This document shows, piece by piece, positions 39,144 through 51,900 of a stretch of DNA of 64,000 nt. Below the pieces are notes generated by a model. That model did no database searches and was not told the origin of the DNA. It worked only from the letters and a program-made list of their open reading frames with translations. This DNA comes from Hypomesus transpacificus. Lineage: Eukaryota; Chordata; Actinopteri; Osmeriformes; Osmeridae. Both the position numbers and the translations under genes were made by a program. Location: NCBI RefSeq assembly GCF_021917145.1, contig NC_061081.1, positions 8,153,769-8,217,768 on the forward strand. The letters run 5' to 3'. Position 1 is the stretch's first letter. Every line of letters starts with the position of its first letter.

Positions 39144-39570
39144 TTAAAGGCAGGGTAGGCAATGTTGTTGAGAAGCATATGTGTAATATTTGCTTAATAA
39201 ACTTCACATCCTGATAGCAACCAATTCATCTCAAGCTTTGACAGTAAAATGAAATCAATCTGATATCTGTGGGCATCGCAGGACTAATAGCTATTATAAA
39301 GGTTGAACCGGCACTAATGATTGGACGGAATTTGAACCGAATGCAATGACTGGATGGACTAGTTGTCTGTTTGTCTACCAACCTCATGGCAGTAGTCAGG
39401 CAGCATGTTCATGTGTTCTGGAGGAGTGGCTTTTAAGGGAGGGGTGGGATATTTTGGTTTGAATCCTTTCAAACTCAATCAAAAATTAAGATAAGATAAT
39501 CCTTTATTAGTCCCACAGTGGGGACATTTGCAATCGCTAGGTTCACAAAACTTTCCTATCCTGCCTTTAA
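39144..39570. mobile_element. MITE-like element with inverted repeats and TTAA flanks
   Basis: Left end TTAA-AGGCAGGGTAGG at 39,144 and right end CCTATCCTGCCT-TTAA ending at 39,570. The ends are inverted repeats with one mismatch over 12 bases, and a TTAA flanks each side as a target-site duplication would. The 419-bp interior has no open frame. It includes AAGATAAGATAATCCTTTAT and TAGTCCCACAGTGGGG (about 39,488-39,524), a motif common in fish interspersed repeats. TTAA targets are typical of piggyBac-like elements, but family assignment is open. Confidence 0.65.
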
Positions 39571-40410
39571 CTTCCCGGAAAGTTTCATAACGTTTTCCAC
39601 GCATTGCAAAGGATTTGTCTAGTTTTACCTATGTTACAGTACAGCAAGCATTAGATGTACAAAAAATGCGATTCGATATGCAAATGCTTTACCAAACTGT
39701 TACACAACAACAAATTAATTTGAGATTCTTTGCTTAATTCTCTTTGTAATGGCAAGTGATTAAAGCCATTTTATGTGCAATATTTACATTTATAATGTTC
39801 TCAGCTTACAGAATATTCCTTCATAAGGCTATAGACTAGGACAAACGCTGTGCGTTTCAATACACTCACACACACAGGCCAGGTGCAAATTAAAAAACGA
39901 TTCTCAAACAGAGAAACAAAAGGCCAACACACTGCAACATCTTCCTTCAAGAAGATGGCCTTCATCAGTGTTGATTTTCAAGTCAAAGGTGCTCAGACTA
40001 AAAGCAACTTCAAACATCCAAAAACCCTCCTTTGAACTTAATTGATGATAGGACAGAGGGGATTCAGCACCCTGTTGTGAGTTTCTTGAAGAATGTTAAT
40101 TGAATTAGGCTTCAACAAGAAAGTCTGTCAGTATTAAAGTATACTCAGTAACACTCAATTAGACAACATTGATATTCTGCAGAGGAATTTCTGACAATAA
40201 AACTAAGACTGGGGACTAACAGTCTAAGCAACCATTGTATGTTTAGGGAAAGGTGGCAATGTTGTGGATGTCCTTATTGTTGATCTCTCCACCTTTTACC
40301 CCTAAGACAATCTCCCTCACCCTGAAGAGGATCAACACAAACCAAAGCAGACAGTATGCTTCCGGGCTACAGCAGCGCTACACAGCAGGGTCCTCCCCAG
40401 GCAGAGGGCC

Positions 40411-42926
40411 TCACAGCATGCCGCCAGGCATGTTGCTGTTCTGCCACCTGAGGCAGGTGGTCTTGGAGTGTTTGTAGAGGTGGGAGGACTGGCTAAAGCG
40501 CTTGCCACACTTAAGGCAGGCATAGGGCTTCTCCCCCGTGTGGACGCGGATGTGCTTCTTGCAGTCTGTCAGCGTCAGGAAGGTCTTGCAGCAGATCTTA
40601 CAGGCGTACTTCCTGGCCCCCTCCACGACCAGGACGTTGTGCTCCGACAGCGCCTTCTTACACTTGGACAGGACGTCTGCCGAGGCCCTCGTCAGCTGGG
40701 GAGGGTGGGAGCTGTTAGGGGGGGCGCTTCCCGCCTCGTAGATCCCCGTCCCGTTGCGTAGCAGGGGACCCCCCAGGGAGGAGGAGGTGGAGGAGGCGTC
40801 TTGGATGAGAGAGCCTATTGGTCCTCCACCCATGCTTCCATCTCCTCCCAGGCCGGCGGACATCTTGGGAGCAATGCGTCGGTAGCCAGGGAAACCGAGT
40901 GAGGCCGCAGCAGCGCCAGCACTCCCTCTGCTGGCTCGGACCAGCGAGTGGAGCCCCAGACTGGAGCGCTGGTAGTCCAAAGCGAAGGGGTCTACAGCCC
41001 CGGCCCCACCAATGGGGCTGACACGCCCATCATGGAGGGGGCGAAGAAAGAGCGACTCAGCATCTGTGAAGGACCTGCAACTTTCGCCTCCAAGTAAGTG
41101 ACTACTGGACGAGGGCCGGAGCAGAGAGGAAGAGGCGGAGCCAGAGTTCCCGGTGGCTTCTGGGCCGAGCAGGAAGTGACGCGCAGCACTGTCGCTGGTC
41201 GTCGTTGTGTTTGGGAGGTCATCATCCCCTGCAACCAGCCCAGCCCCTACCCCTCCGAACACCTTGGCACTGAGGAAGCTAGTGATGCTAAAGCCAGACT
41301 TCCCATCCAACCCATCACCACACCCAAACACCCCCCCACCTCCACCCCCACTACCCCTGCCCAGGCTGGCCTTCAGCAGCTGCTGCTCTCTTGGCTGCAG
41401 CAGGACAGAGCTGGGCTGGGCGTCAGAGGTGGAGGTGAAGCTGCGGTCGCTGCTTTCTGGGCTCAGCTCCTCTTCCACCTTCTCCTCGCCCCGCCTCCTG
41501 GACTCTGGTTGGTTGCTGAGGCCACTGCCCTCCGCCTGAGAGGTCACATCGCTGGTCTCATCCACTGGCTCCGGGGAGCTCAGGGGCTCCTGCTTCACCA
41601 CCACCTGAGGAACCAGAAGAATGAGAGGGCTAAGAAGTATGTGTGGATGCTTACATTGAATTGATATGATTTCTTTTTACAGATGAAGTTTAATACATTT
41701 AGTTTCCAACAACAGCCATCATTCCAAATAGCATAGTTTCATCCTTTGAAAAAAAAAAAGAAAAAGACTTGGCTTTGTACCTTCGGTCGGCCGTCTTCCT
41801 CGTCCTCCTCCTCTGTCCCTTCTTTCACCTTCATCGGCCCATTCCCTCCATCCACGTACTCCTCTTTCCCCACCCCTCCCTGCAGCAGTCTAGGCACCTC
41901 GCCATTGCAGTGGCCTCCATCCGATTGGCTTGGCATCTGTTGGTCATCTTGGGACACACCTCCTACAAGGCCGGTGATCGTCACATCCAGGTTGGACTCT
42001 TCCCCCATCTTGTGGGAATCAGGAGAGAGAATCCCAGCCTCTTCTCCTTCGCCACTCACCCCTCCCTCCACTGAGGGGCGTGGCCTTTGCCTGGGCCTTT
42101 CTTCTGATAGGCCCAAGGAAGGCTTCCGCTTGTGAAAGCGGCGAATGGGAAAGGAAGCCCTCTGCTCAACCGCACCACCTCCCACCCCATTCCCGACCCC
42201 ATCCTCTTCCATGCCACCCAAGGCTGAGCTCACCAGGCTCAGTCCCAGCTGCTGCAGGAGGAACGAGCGCTGGAGTCTGGACTTAGCTGCATTAGCCGCT
42301 AAACTAGCAGCGTTAGCCGCCTGGTTGGAATTTCCATTTTGGTTAGCATTAGCTGCTAACTCTGCTACCTGCTGCTGCCTGTGCCTCTGCTGGTCTGTCT
42401 GGAGTTGGTGGTGGTGGGACGGCCTGTCAGAGGAGGCCGGAGGGGACATGGGAAGGGTGCGGGTGGTCAGGTAGTGCTTGCAGGCCTTGACCACACCATT
42501 GAGGTGCAGGTGGGAGGCGGCCAAAAGGATATCCATGACGTTACTCTCACCTAGCATCAGAGTGGAGGTGTACATCATGTCCACCAAGGCAGCAAAAGCC
42601 TCTGCCGTCACCACCTGGAGACAGATGAAGAGTTAGTGTCAGTAGCACTCTGCAGTAATGACATCATTCATAATAACAGTGATGTATTCAAGGCTTCTTG
42701 TCATCATCCTCCTCACCTCGCTATCCAGCTGGATCATGTTCATGCTGGCGTCTCCCTCAGCGACGGTGAACAGGGCCCTGAAGTGGGTACTGCATGCTGC
42801 CAACACAGAGCGGTGGGCCTTGAAATGGCGGCTGCCCACCACGATGACACAGTCACACAGTTGGCCATGCACGCGCTGGTAGTTGAGCTGCTGGAAGATC
42901 TGGTCGAAGTGGCCCGGGAAGTCCAT
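40411..42926 (-). CDS. zbtb5: Zinc finger and BTB domain-containing protein 5
   Basis: Nuclear BTB zinc-finger transcriptional repressor. Three coding exons (42926-42717, 42614-41781, 41604-40411) give 745 aa; human ZBTB5 is 677 aa. The BTB domain (1-about 115) opens with MDFPGHFDQIFQQLNYQR and includes HFKAHRSVLAACSTHF. The conserved TTRTLPMSPP follows. The middle is low-complexity, with the conserved patches KQEPLSSPEP, ELSPESSDRSF and YRRIAPKM. The C-terminus has the conserved QLTRASADVLSKCKKAL and two C2H2 fingers (CKICCKTF and CLKCGKRF), ending CLRWQNSNMPGGML. Extra length is due to Ser/Gly- and Asn/Ala-rich insertions. A noncoding first exon probably ends at 43,558 (AAG|GTAACA), head-to-head with polr1e. 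Confidence 0.96.
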
Positions 42927-44319
42927 GACTTGGGAGAAGAGGGATGTAGGCCACCGTAAAGGGTTAGGACAGGGGGACGGTTGATAACCTGGGGAATAAT
43001 GTGGACAAGGAAAGATGTTAAGAAGGAGAGGATTGAAAGGAAGAGAGAGAAGCTGGGAGGGGAAAAGTTTGGATGGGACACATGGGAGAAAGGCAAGTGG
43101 ATAGAACAGTTAAAGATAAAGTTTAAGATAGGGTTAAACTGGATATTAACAATTTCGCATGAACTAATTCTGGTTGACTTTGTCCAGCAAGTACCACCAT
43201 GCATGCATCTCACAGTTCCCTAATCTGCAAAGGCTATGTAGCATGCCATGTGTATCTACTTCCAAGACAAGCAAATCAATCACTTTGATATAATGTTAGC
43301 TTTTGTACCGTTTTAAAGGCACAACTATCTAGCATCTTAGAAGAACTTGCACGACGTGGGCGACAATTAGTGGCCCAAGCAAGTTTCCCATTGAAAGACT
43401 CGCTAGCTGGGCCGGCAGTTACGCCTTCAACTACAGTAGCTAGTGTGCTAGCTAGCTGGCTAATTAAATTATACCACACATAAAGCTTGTCTTGGGCTAT
43501 ACACTGAAACAGATAACGTGATACCAATAGCTAGGGTTCAAAAGACACGATTGTTACCTTACTGTTACTTTCTCTGAAACCCGGTCGCGTCCGTCAAGAC
43601 AGTTTGCTAGCCAGCTAGCTAGCAACAGTACAGTACTGTAGCTAGACAACAGGAAGGGCCGCCGACTCCAGTCAGCCAGCTTGTTTTCCCAGCCCACAGG
43701 TCGAGTGGACAAGGTGACGTGCCAACGTGGATAATGTTCAGTTAAATGTTGTATTGAGCTAAGTACTCAAGAATATTTTATATATTATCATGCTGGTTGT
43801 CCATCCATGTTGCTGACGCTTTCTTCCCAGAGCGGCAGCGTGTGTTCTGGGTTGGTGTTCTTGGTCACTCCACGTTAGTACTACCAGTGTCCACGGACAC
43901 AGAGGGGCGGAGGTTAGGTCTGGAGTTTGGGGACGGTTGCCTGGAGCAACCTATCCTAACGTGGAAGTGTGTGTGGCAGCAAAGGAGCTACACATTTTCA
44001 AGCCCAATGTTTGTTACCAATCAAATACACCAGATTTCTGACCTTTGTATATATTATGTTTATTGCTTGTCAATCGGTGACTATTCTGAGCAGTAACATA
44101 TTAACCAACGACCACTATAGACAATCTAACGATCACGATGACCTCAGTGTTATTATGTTTCATCTTGCAGACAGACTGGTGGCTGTTGTCTTTTCCAGAC
44201 ACAGTAGGAGGCGCTGTATTCGATGGTTCCCGCCGACGTGACTGCTGCAATAACATTCCTCACCACAAGGCCACGCTGTAGGGTTGTCAGGTATTTTCAG
44301 AAGTGTGGTGACAACAAAC
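42927..44319. other. zbtb5 leader and divergent zbtb5/polr1e promoter region
   Basis: Holds the zbtb5 leader intron, a probable noncoding exon from 43,558 to about 43,690, and about 630 bases up to the polr1e ATG. GCTAGCTAG-type motifs occur at 43,438-43,460 and 43,605-43,625. No other gene is recognised. Confidence 0.5.
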
Positions 44320-47300
44320 ATGGACGCGAAGTGTTCACTCGTATGTTGCGAAGAGGAAAGAGAGGCAGATCAAGCAGTTATCGGTAACTATTTTTACGTG
44401 ACATTTTGTCTGTACTAATAAAATAAACGTGTACTATCGTAATATTGAAATGATGTACCCCTAGGCTAAGACGTTTCACTGTAAAATACATATTTCCGTC
44501 GCACACGTGGGTGCCCCATCCTGAATGGTATGCAGTCTTTTTTGACCGTGACCAATTTGCTATATGTGCTCTTCAGTTCAGTTCTCTAATGGGACCTTGC
44601 AGAAAACAGATCAGCTAAACTTTACCTTTTACAAGAACGTCGATGAAAACCACCCGAGGAAGAAGAGCAGACGCTTTTTGGTAAGAGATCAGCGTTGTAA
44701 TGCAAGAACAGCCTTCATATCCCATGATGAAAGGGTTGACCAATTCTCACATCTCCACTTTACAGGTTGCTGAATCAGACAGACTGTCCTACGTTGGGAA
44801 TAACTTTGAAACAGGATCCTTAAAATGTAACAACCTTTGCAGGTAGGCATCCTTCTACAGAATGACTCACAGCCAACCCAGCTGCCTCACCAGCACCATC
44901 TGAGGGACCATTGTTTCCAAGAGAACTGAAGTATTCCAGTGTTAGAATAAACAGGTGTGTGGGGTGTGTAGTAACAATTCAGTCGTTGTCGTAAACTGTT
45001 TACAGATACTATGTTGGAGTCCTAAACAAGGAGACCATGAAGATGGAGGTGCACAACGCTCTGCTCTTCAACATGCAGCCAGTCATCCCAGGTAAGGAAA
45101 AAACAAACCCAATTATCATATATAGGGCTGCATTCAACAACACCATCTGCTTTTCACTGGTATTCCTTCCTGTTCAAGGATAAGGAGAGAAACATAATCT
45201 CTCTCTGAGATGTATTTTGAGTTGTAGAATGTTGCTTGTTCTGTCACTGTAGTGAGGATGGGAATGTGGTCCTCTCATTACAGGGGAGATTGCCCCCGAG
45301 TCTGACCCGTCTAGTAACAACCAAACATACAGAGACAAGGTAGATGCACACTCGCAAGTAAACACTGCACTGTACCCTCTACATCGGAAATGAATGAATA
45401 CATAAATAAAAGAAACAATATATTCTGGCTTTCCCTGTTTAACCCTTTCCTCTCTGGCCAGGTGGACTCTCTAATTGAGGCATTTGGCTCCAACAAGCAA
45501 AAGCGAGCCCTGACCTCGCGCAGGCTGAACCAGGTGGGCAGTGAAACCCTGCAGCAGGCAGTGGCCAAGGCAGCCCAGAACGTCATCGATCAGAAGGGTC
45601 TGGAAGGTGAATGCAGGCCCATTTCCACACTACCACCTCACTACTGGACAAATGCGGCAAGCATGCAACAAACTGCTAATACTAAGATGAATTCCATGGG
45701 AGCACTGTCAGAAACGCACATCTACCTACTCACCTCCAGCCCCTCGTCCCTGCCTCACCCTGTGTCCTCTCTCTCTCCCTACCTCATCCCTGCCTCACCC
45801 TGTGTCCTCTCTCTCCCTACCTCGTCCCTGCCTCACCCTGTGTTCTCTCTCTCTCTCTCTCCCTACCTCATCCCTGCCTCACCCTGTGTTCTCTCCCTAC
45901 CTCGTCCCTGCCTCACCCTGTCCTCTCTCTCTCCCTACCTCGTCCCTGCCTCACCCTGTGTCCTCTCCCTACCTCGTCCCTGCCTCACCCTGTGTCCTCT
46001 CCCTACCTCGTCCCTGCCTCACCCTGTGTCCTCTCCCTACCTCGTCCCTGCCTCACCCTGTGTCCTCTCCCTACCTCGTCCCTGCCTCACCCTGTGTCCT
46101 CTCCCTACCTCGTCCCTGCCTCACCCTGTGTCCTCTCCCTACCTCGTCCCTGCCTCACCCTGTGTCCTCTCTCTCTCCATACCTCGTCCCTGCCTCACCC
46201 TGTGTCCTCTCTCTCCACACCTCGTCCCCAGCCCTGCAGGACGAACTGTCCCAGACACAGGCTCAGTCAGAGTTCGCTCCCTACCTGCCTCCATGCCACC
46301 CAGATGCCACCTCCCCCGACCAGGTCTACCTCTTTGATGACTGTATCCTTTCCCTGCTATCTGGACATGTGTGTGGAATAGTGTGTGAAGATCTGAGATT
46401 AGCATATATACATGTATATACATGTAGCCACTTTGTCCTGGATGTGTGTGTCTCCTTATCCATGTCCCAGTGCTAACCCCAGTAGAGTACAGTGCCCTCG
46501 AGGCGGCGGGATCCAAGATGGCCACCCTCTCCCAAGAGGAGTTACAGAAGATGAGAGACAGCGGAGGGTAGGGTATTCTTCTATAATAGCTAGGGTTGCG
46601 AAATTCTGGGATTTTTTGGAGTTGGAAACTTTTCATGGGAATAAACTGGAAATGTTCAGGTAAATGTAGTAGGGGGGGGAAACATCTTGCAGCATATTCT
46701 TGGTTAAAAGAACCACATTTCATGTAAATTCTGTTGAATGTCACACATCACACTACTTGCTTCTGGGCTCTTGAAGCCACACTACTGCATGCACTGTCCA
46801 TTCCTCCATCACATGCACTGTCCATTCCTCCATCACATGCACTGTCCATTCCTCCATCACATGCACTGTCCATTCCTCCATCACATGCACTGTCCATTCC
46901 TCCATCACATGCACTGTCCATTCCTCCATCACATGCACAGATCATTTCTACACTACAGCAGGACATCCTCTTTCTCCATCAGCTTGGTGTTGAATACAAT
47001 GTTTTTGAGATGGCTATCGTTTAAACTGGGGAAACACAAATCTAAATCCATGGATTTACATTTATGTAAATCTACAGACCTGGTGTGTGCATGTGTGTGT
47101 TCTAGGAACCAGTGTGTAGTGCAGCAGCTGACCCGCCTGCCCAGTGAGGGCCCTGCCAGGGACAGACAGGCACGCTGTGCCTACTACCTGAGCATGCTCC
47201 TAAAACTAGTCCACCTGAAGATGTTCACGCGCAGGTGTAAGTATCATGCTGTGTGTGTGTGGGTGTGTGTGGGGGACTGCAGAATTGTGTTTATGTGTTT

Positions 47301-47945
47301 GTATTCATGTGTGACAGATGACCTATTTGTGTTTGTCCAGTCGGGGAGGAGGAGGAATGTCCTCGTATCATCCAGAACAAGCTGATGAAGAGCTTCACAG
47401 TGGAGACCTTCAACAAGGGCAGGTAGGTTATCGACTGCCTTACCAACAGCAGGGGGAACTGGTGATTGCAGTGGTTTTTTGAAGACATTCATAACTGCTG
47501 TTTTGTGTTTGCGAGTCCAGGGTACAGAATATGGTGTCGACATCCATGCATGTAAAGGTAGCTGCCTACTGCCTGGCCTTGTTGCTACACATGGGTCACA
47601 TGACTGCTGACCTCACAGTCCTTCACCGCGACCTGGGGATCACCGAGATTAAGTAGGAAGCTGAGCCTCTATTCACCCTCTCTCAGACACACACACACAC
47701 ACGGGTGGACCTGGTGGTCATCAAATCTTAATTATGTATGTATGTGTGCATATACCTCTTCCACTTGTGTGTTCTGCAGGATGCAGGAGGTAGCCAAGTC
47801 CATGGGGCTGAAGTTGAGCAGGCCTGCCCGAGGGAAGGCAAAAGAGGCTGGGCTTGAGGTCGAGCACAGGCTGGCCATTTTGGAGCTCCCTCTGGTCAAA
47901 TACGAACCGCTCCTCGACAACAGGAAACGCAAGAAGATGCGTTAG
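44320..47945 (+). CDS. polr1e: RNA polymerase I subunit E (PAF53, A49-like)
   Basis: Pol I-specific subunit that forms the TFIIF/TFIIE-like PAF53-PAF49 module in the nucleolus. Twelve exons give 416 aa; human isoforms are about 419-481 aa. Exons: 44320-44383, 44577-44680, 44766-44842, 45006-45091, 45284-45339, 45462-45606, 46232-46342, 46471-46567, 47106-47236, 47341-47422, 47521-47652, 47780-47945. Matches to the family include VQFSNG, the DRLSYVGNNF motif, LFNMQP, TYRDK, IEAFGSNKQKRAL, LLTPVEY, ARDRQARC and LTVLHRDLGI. It ends in a basic tail (NRKRKKMR) that may act as a nuclear signal. The N-terminal 22 residues are poorly conserved. All phases agree. Confidence 0.94.
45735..46230 (+). repeat. 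34-bp pyrimidine-rich minisatellite in polr1e intron 6
   Basis: About 14 copies of a 34-bp unit (TGCCTCACCCTGTGTCCTCT plus CCCTACCTCGTCCC), with CTCT length variation at the 5' side. The last unit runs straight into the acceptor of exon 7 (CCTCGTCCCCAG|CC), so the array ends at the 3' splice site. Long open frames here are by-products of the repeat. Confidence 0.95.
46791..46940. repeat. 24-bp minisatellite in polr1e intron 8
   Basis: Six copies of GCACTGTCCATTCCTCCATC with ACAT, nearly identical. It lies mid-intron between the exons ending at 46,567 and starting at 47,106. Because the period is divisible by three it opens several reading frames, none supported. Confidence 0.95.
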
Positions 47946-48910
47946 AAAAGGGGATTACTAGACGAAGGGAGGGAAGAGGGAATTACTAGAGGGAGAAGGG
48001 AGATTAAGAGCTATACAAATAAACTTTGATTTGAAGAGCAAGAATGCTATAGATTCCTGCCCAGTGAGGATACTGTTAATGTCAAACTAATAAAAAAACT
48101 AAAAGAGAACACTCCTTGTGATGAATCATTTCAAGCCATGTGCTGTAAGCTGGGGGTTAGTAGTAACTGGACACTTGACAAGTGACTGAAAACATCCATG
48201 TTTATATTGTATAGCAAATTGTAGAGGCACATTTGTAGACGTTACATATTGCACATTTCAGATTAGATGAAGCATGGTATGTCACCTGGAAACCCAACCC
48301 AGTCACTGTGCTCAGCTGAGGGGTAAGACTAGGCTGGTCTACTATTACACATTATTCAGGGAAATCAGTTGATGATTTGGTAGATCGGTCACTGCTCATA
48401 TACTCCTCCATCCATCAAGGCACAGCATCGACATCGTAGCAGATGGATATGATCTTCAATTGACTTTCAAACTAGTTCCGGTAAACTCAACACCCCAGTC
48501 AACTAAGCTATGTCTTCCGTATGATCACTACACCTATATACTATGGTGAATTCATGTATTCTTTAAATTGATTAAATATGGATAAAAGCTTGACCTGTGC
48601 TTCAGCATTGGAATATAAAGTAGTGCCCATGTATTCATGTGCTATAATCCTAAAGATAGCTTGTGTTTTTTGTCCTGACGGCAGTTTGATTACTAAATGT
48701 TGACATTGGTTTAATAGAAAAGTGGTGATAAAAGGTTTGGTATTTCTTTTCATCTTGTCTGTTAGCTTGCTAAGGATGTGTTCTAGAGCACAGTCACAGG
48801 CTATTTTAGAAGTCTGTAAGGTGCCATGTTGTAACATCCCACATAACCATCTCAAGTCTGTGGAGTGATGTCATTGCTCAGTTCAGACGCTTTAGGGCAA
48901 GAGGGATCCG
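47946..48910. other. Convergent 3' regions of polr1e and fbxo10
   Basis: The polr1e tail ends about 80 bases after its stop, and most of the rest is likely fbxo10 3' UTR read leftwards. A minus-strand ATTAAA lies near 48,711. No coding sequence is recognised. Confidence 0.55.
48018..48023 (+). terminator. polr1e: polr1e poly(A) signal
   Basis: AATAAA 73 bases after the polr1e stop codon. A second A-rich AATAAA lies near 48,089. Confidence 0.75.
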
Positions 48911-51900
48911 TCACAGGATGGAGCAGAAGACGCTGCCATTGTTATGGCAACCACTCTCCACAGAGGCAGTGATCCTGGTGGTCATGGAGACGGCAAGGTG
49001 GCTGGGGTGTCGGGCGGAGGAGGTGGGGGGGCCTGAGGGGGCATCAACTAGAGGTCGAGGGGGGGGGTTCTCCAGGGTCCAGGCAGGGGCGGAGGCACAA
49101 GTCCTAACAGGCGGGAGAAAAAAGGTAGTATTTCAACAGGCTATCATGATGTAGAACAGCTTCATGCAGACAGTACAAACAATTTTGTCAGACACACTTT
49201 CTCGCTTTCAATGGGACAGAATAATCTTTTTTTTTTAGGATTACAATTTTACAATGAGACAGACATCTAATTAGAGGGTGTATGGAGGAACCGGTCGGTA
49301 CGGTATGTTGCGTAGTTACCTGGTGCTATGCATCAGCAGACTGTTGTTAGGCAGCACACAGCTCTCGCTGCCAGGATCACAGTGCAGCAGGGGTTTTGTG
49401 TTACCAGGATGACCTTGGTACAGCAGGTTGTCATGGATGATGCCCTTGGCCAGCCCCTGTACAGTGATGCCACATCCCTGAACTGGCTGAACACGGTTGC
49501 GCAACACCTGAGGAAGACCACACACACACACAACTCAACCCCACAAACTCAAAAACTCAACCCTGAAAGGTGTGTGTGTTCTCTCTGTTCACCTTCACGT
49601 CCGCAAAGTCCATCACCCGTATCCCGTATCCACGGTTACCCACCACGTCGTTCTCCACAATTTGCCCATCACCATGGAAACTAACACCATGGCCGCCGTT
49701 GTCATAGACACCGTTTCCTCGGAGCTCCACCCTACACTCCCTGTCCACTGTGATGCCGCCCCGGCTGTTGCCTTGGACACAATTGGCGACCAGCCGGGTC
49801 AGCTGGCTGCTCTGTAGCAAGGCAATACCGGCACCACGGTTACCGTTGACAAGGTTTGCAACGACATTCAACGGCTCGCTGCTCTTCACATAGAGGCCGA
49901 CCGCTGGGAAGAAGAAAGAGGAGGGAGGAGGTGTGGAGAGGAGGGAGGGAGACAGGAAGATGACCAGACAATAAAGTAAGGGCGCACCACAATGACAGAG
50001 CCCAGACAGCTGTGTTCCATACTGAGCCTTTACCTCCGTTGCGGCTCATGCAGTTGCTCTCTACCAGAGCTACGCTGATGGAGCGGCGGGAAGAGAAGCG
50101 CTCGTCCTCGCTGTCCAGATCACTCTCCCACGCCAGCAGCTCTCCTTCCTCGTTAAAGTTCTCTTGTCCTCCTCCGCCTCCACCTTCACCCCCTCCTACT
50201 CCTCCTCCTTCACCCCCACCCCCATCCTGGTATGTGTCCCTCTGCCCTGCGCCCTCGGGGTCTTTCCGGCAGAACACCGCCAGGCCGTACATGCGGTTAT
50301 GGGTAATGTAGTTCCCCAGCAGCTGAGGGAGGCTGGAGGACATGACCCACACGCCACATCCTTTGTTACCTAGAGACAGCAGGTGAGAGAATCACTCACA
50401 GGGTCAACCATGTTCTCAGGAAATAAACAACAAACTGCAATGACATCACAGACAGAAGGAAGTGAGCTCACAGTAGATGTGGTTGCCCTCTATGAGGCCG
50501 CGGCCCCGCTCTCCAACCACCACCCCATCAGAGTAGCCATGACAGATGTGATTGTTCTTTAGCACCGGGTCACCCCCTCTCCGAATGTCCACTCCCCCCC
50601 ACTGGTTCTCCCTGATCACGTTCTCTAACAGGGAGGGAAAGATGGAGGGACGGATGAGTGGGAGGGAGTGATGGATGGAGAGAAGGAGGGGTTGGGGAAG
50701 GAACGAATGATGGGAGGGTAGGATGGATGAATTGCATTAAAAGGGAAGACGAATAGATGTGTAGCGTTAAAATGCTGTGTTTACAGGGAGTTTCTATGTT
50801 GCTCTGTGGGTGTCTGTTTTGCCTGGCTCCACTGCATGTACATACCTAATATCATGCCCCTGCCACTCTCATTCACAGCTATTCCTGCAGCCTGGCCCTG
50901 GAAGATGTGATTCCCACTGGGTAAGAGGGAGCGAGAGGGAGTGAGAAATAGAGAGGGAGCAAGAGAGAGATAGGAAGGTTGAGTGACAAAGCACAGTCAC
51001 AGAACATTTAAAAAAAAAAAGAATTTAGATTCTCCATTTTGCCGTTTCCGGAAATATTCCTGTTGCCCCACCTACCTGACCACAGGGTTGCCATTGAAAA
51101 GAACGTACACACCCGCCTCCTTGTTGTTATAGATCTGGTTGCTGCGGATAGAACCCTTCCCGTTGCCCAGGACAACAATGCCGGAACGCATGCCACTGTG
51201 TATTCTGTTACACTGAGGGAGAGAAAAGTCAGAATAGCAAGCAGAAAGGCAGGACAAGGAGCTCCCAGGCTTCTACAGCAGGCATGGAGTTCACTTGGTA
51301 CTGCCTATTTACAATCAGCTTTTTTGACAGAAACAATGGGAGAGTGACAGGAAAGGCAGGGAGAAAGAGAGAGGGGGGAAGACATGCAGGAAATGGCCCA
51401 GGCCAGAATCAAACCCGGGGTCCTGCGTTAAAGCCTTAGCGGTACACGCTCTACCTGGTGAGACACTTTGGACTGCATTTCTATTTCAATATATGACGAC
51501 AATCAACATTGGGTGTGGTATCACTTCAGATGAATGCAGAAAACCATTAGTGAAGTACAATATGAAAACACGGTCCAATTCAGCTTATTAATCCTAGTAC
51601 ATGATGAACATATCTCTCTCTGCCTCCATCTTGTCTGCCTCTGTTTTCGCAGGGCATTCCACAGTAACAATTAGCGCAGTCAGAGATGTTCAACGCACCA
51701 CGTGCAAGTGGATGCTGAAAAGTTTGTCCGAGCTGTGCTCTGGGAGTGTGTGGCGTTACCAGGATAATGGGGTTGGCTCCCTTGCGGATGTCTAGCCCTG
51801 CCTCTCCGTTGGAGTGGATGTTGTTGTCAGCGATGAGGCCGTGGGCGGAGAGACGAAGGAACACGCCAGACGCCCGGCAACCGCTCACCTCGTTACGCAG

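Larger units (their letters stand above)
37850..40410. other. Convergent 3' regions of grhpr and zbtb5
   Basis: Presumed 3' UTR of grhpr on the left and a long zbtb5 3' UTR on the right, AT-rich, with no coding sequence recognised. A TIR-bearing element lies inside at 39,144-39,570. A canonical AATAAA for grhpr close to its stop is not seen. Confidence 0.55.

Noticed and set aside
45390-46476. Long plus-strand frames with repeated PCLTLCPLPTSS-type peptides
   Set aside because: They run from an exon of polr1e into the 34-bp intronic minisatellite. Phase and homology show the exon ends at 45,606 and resumes at 46,232.
51400-51464. Possible tRNA gene
   Set aside because: A and B boxes are recognisable, but the stems are broken and the sequence continues into a SINE body with a pyrimidine-rich tail.
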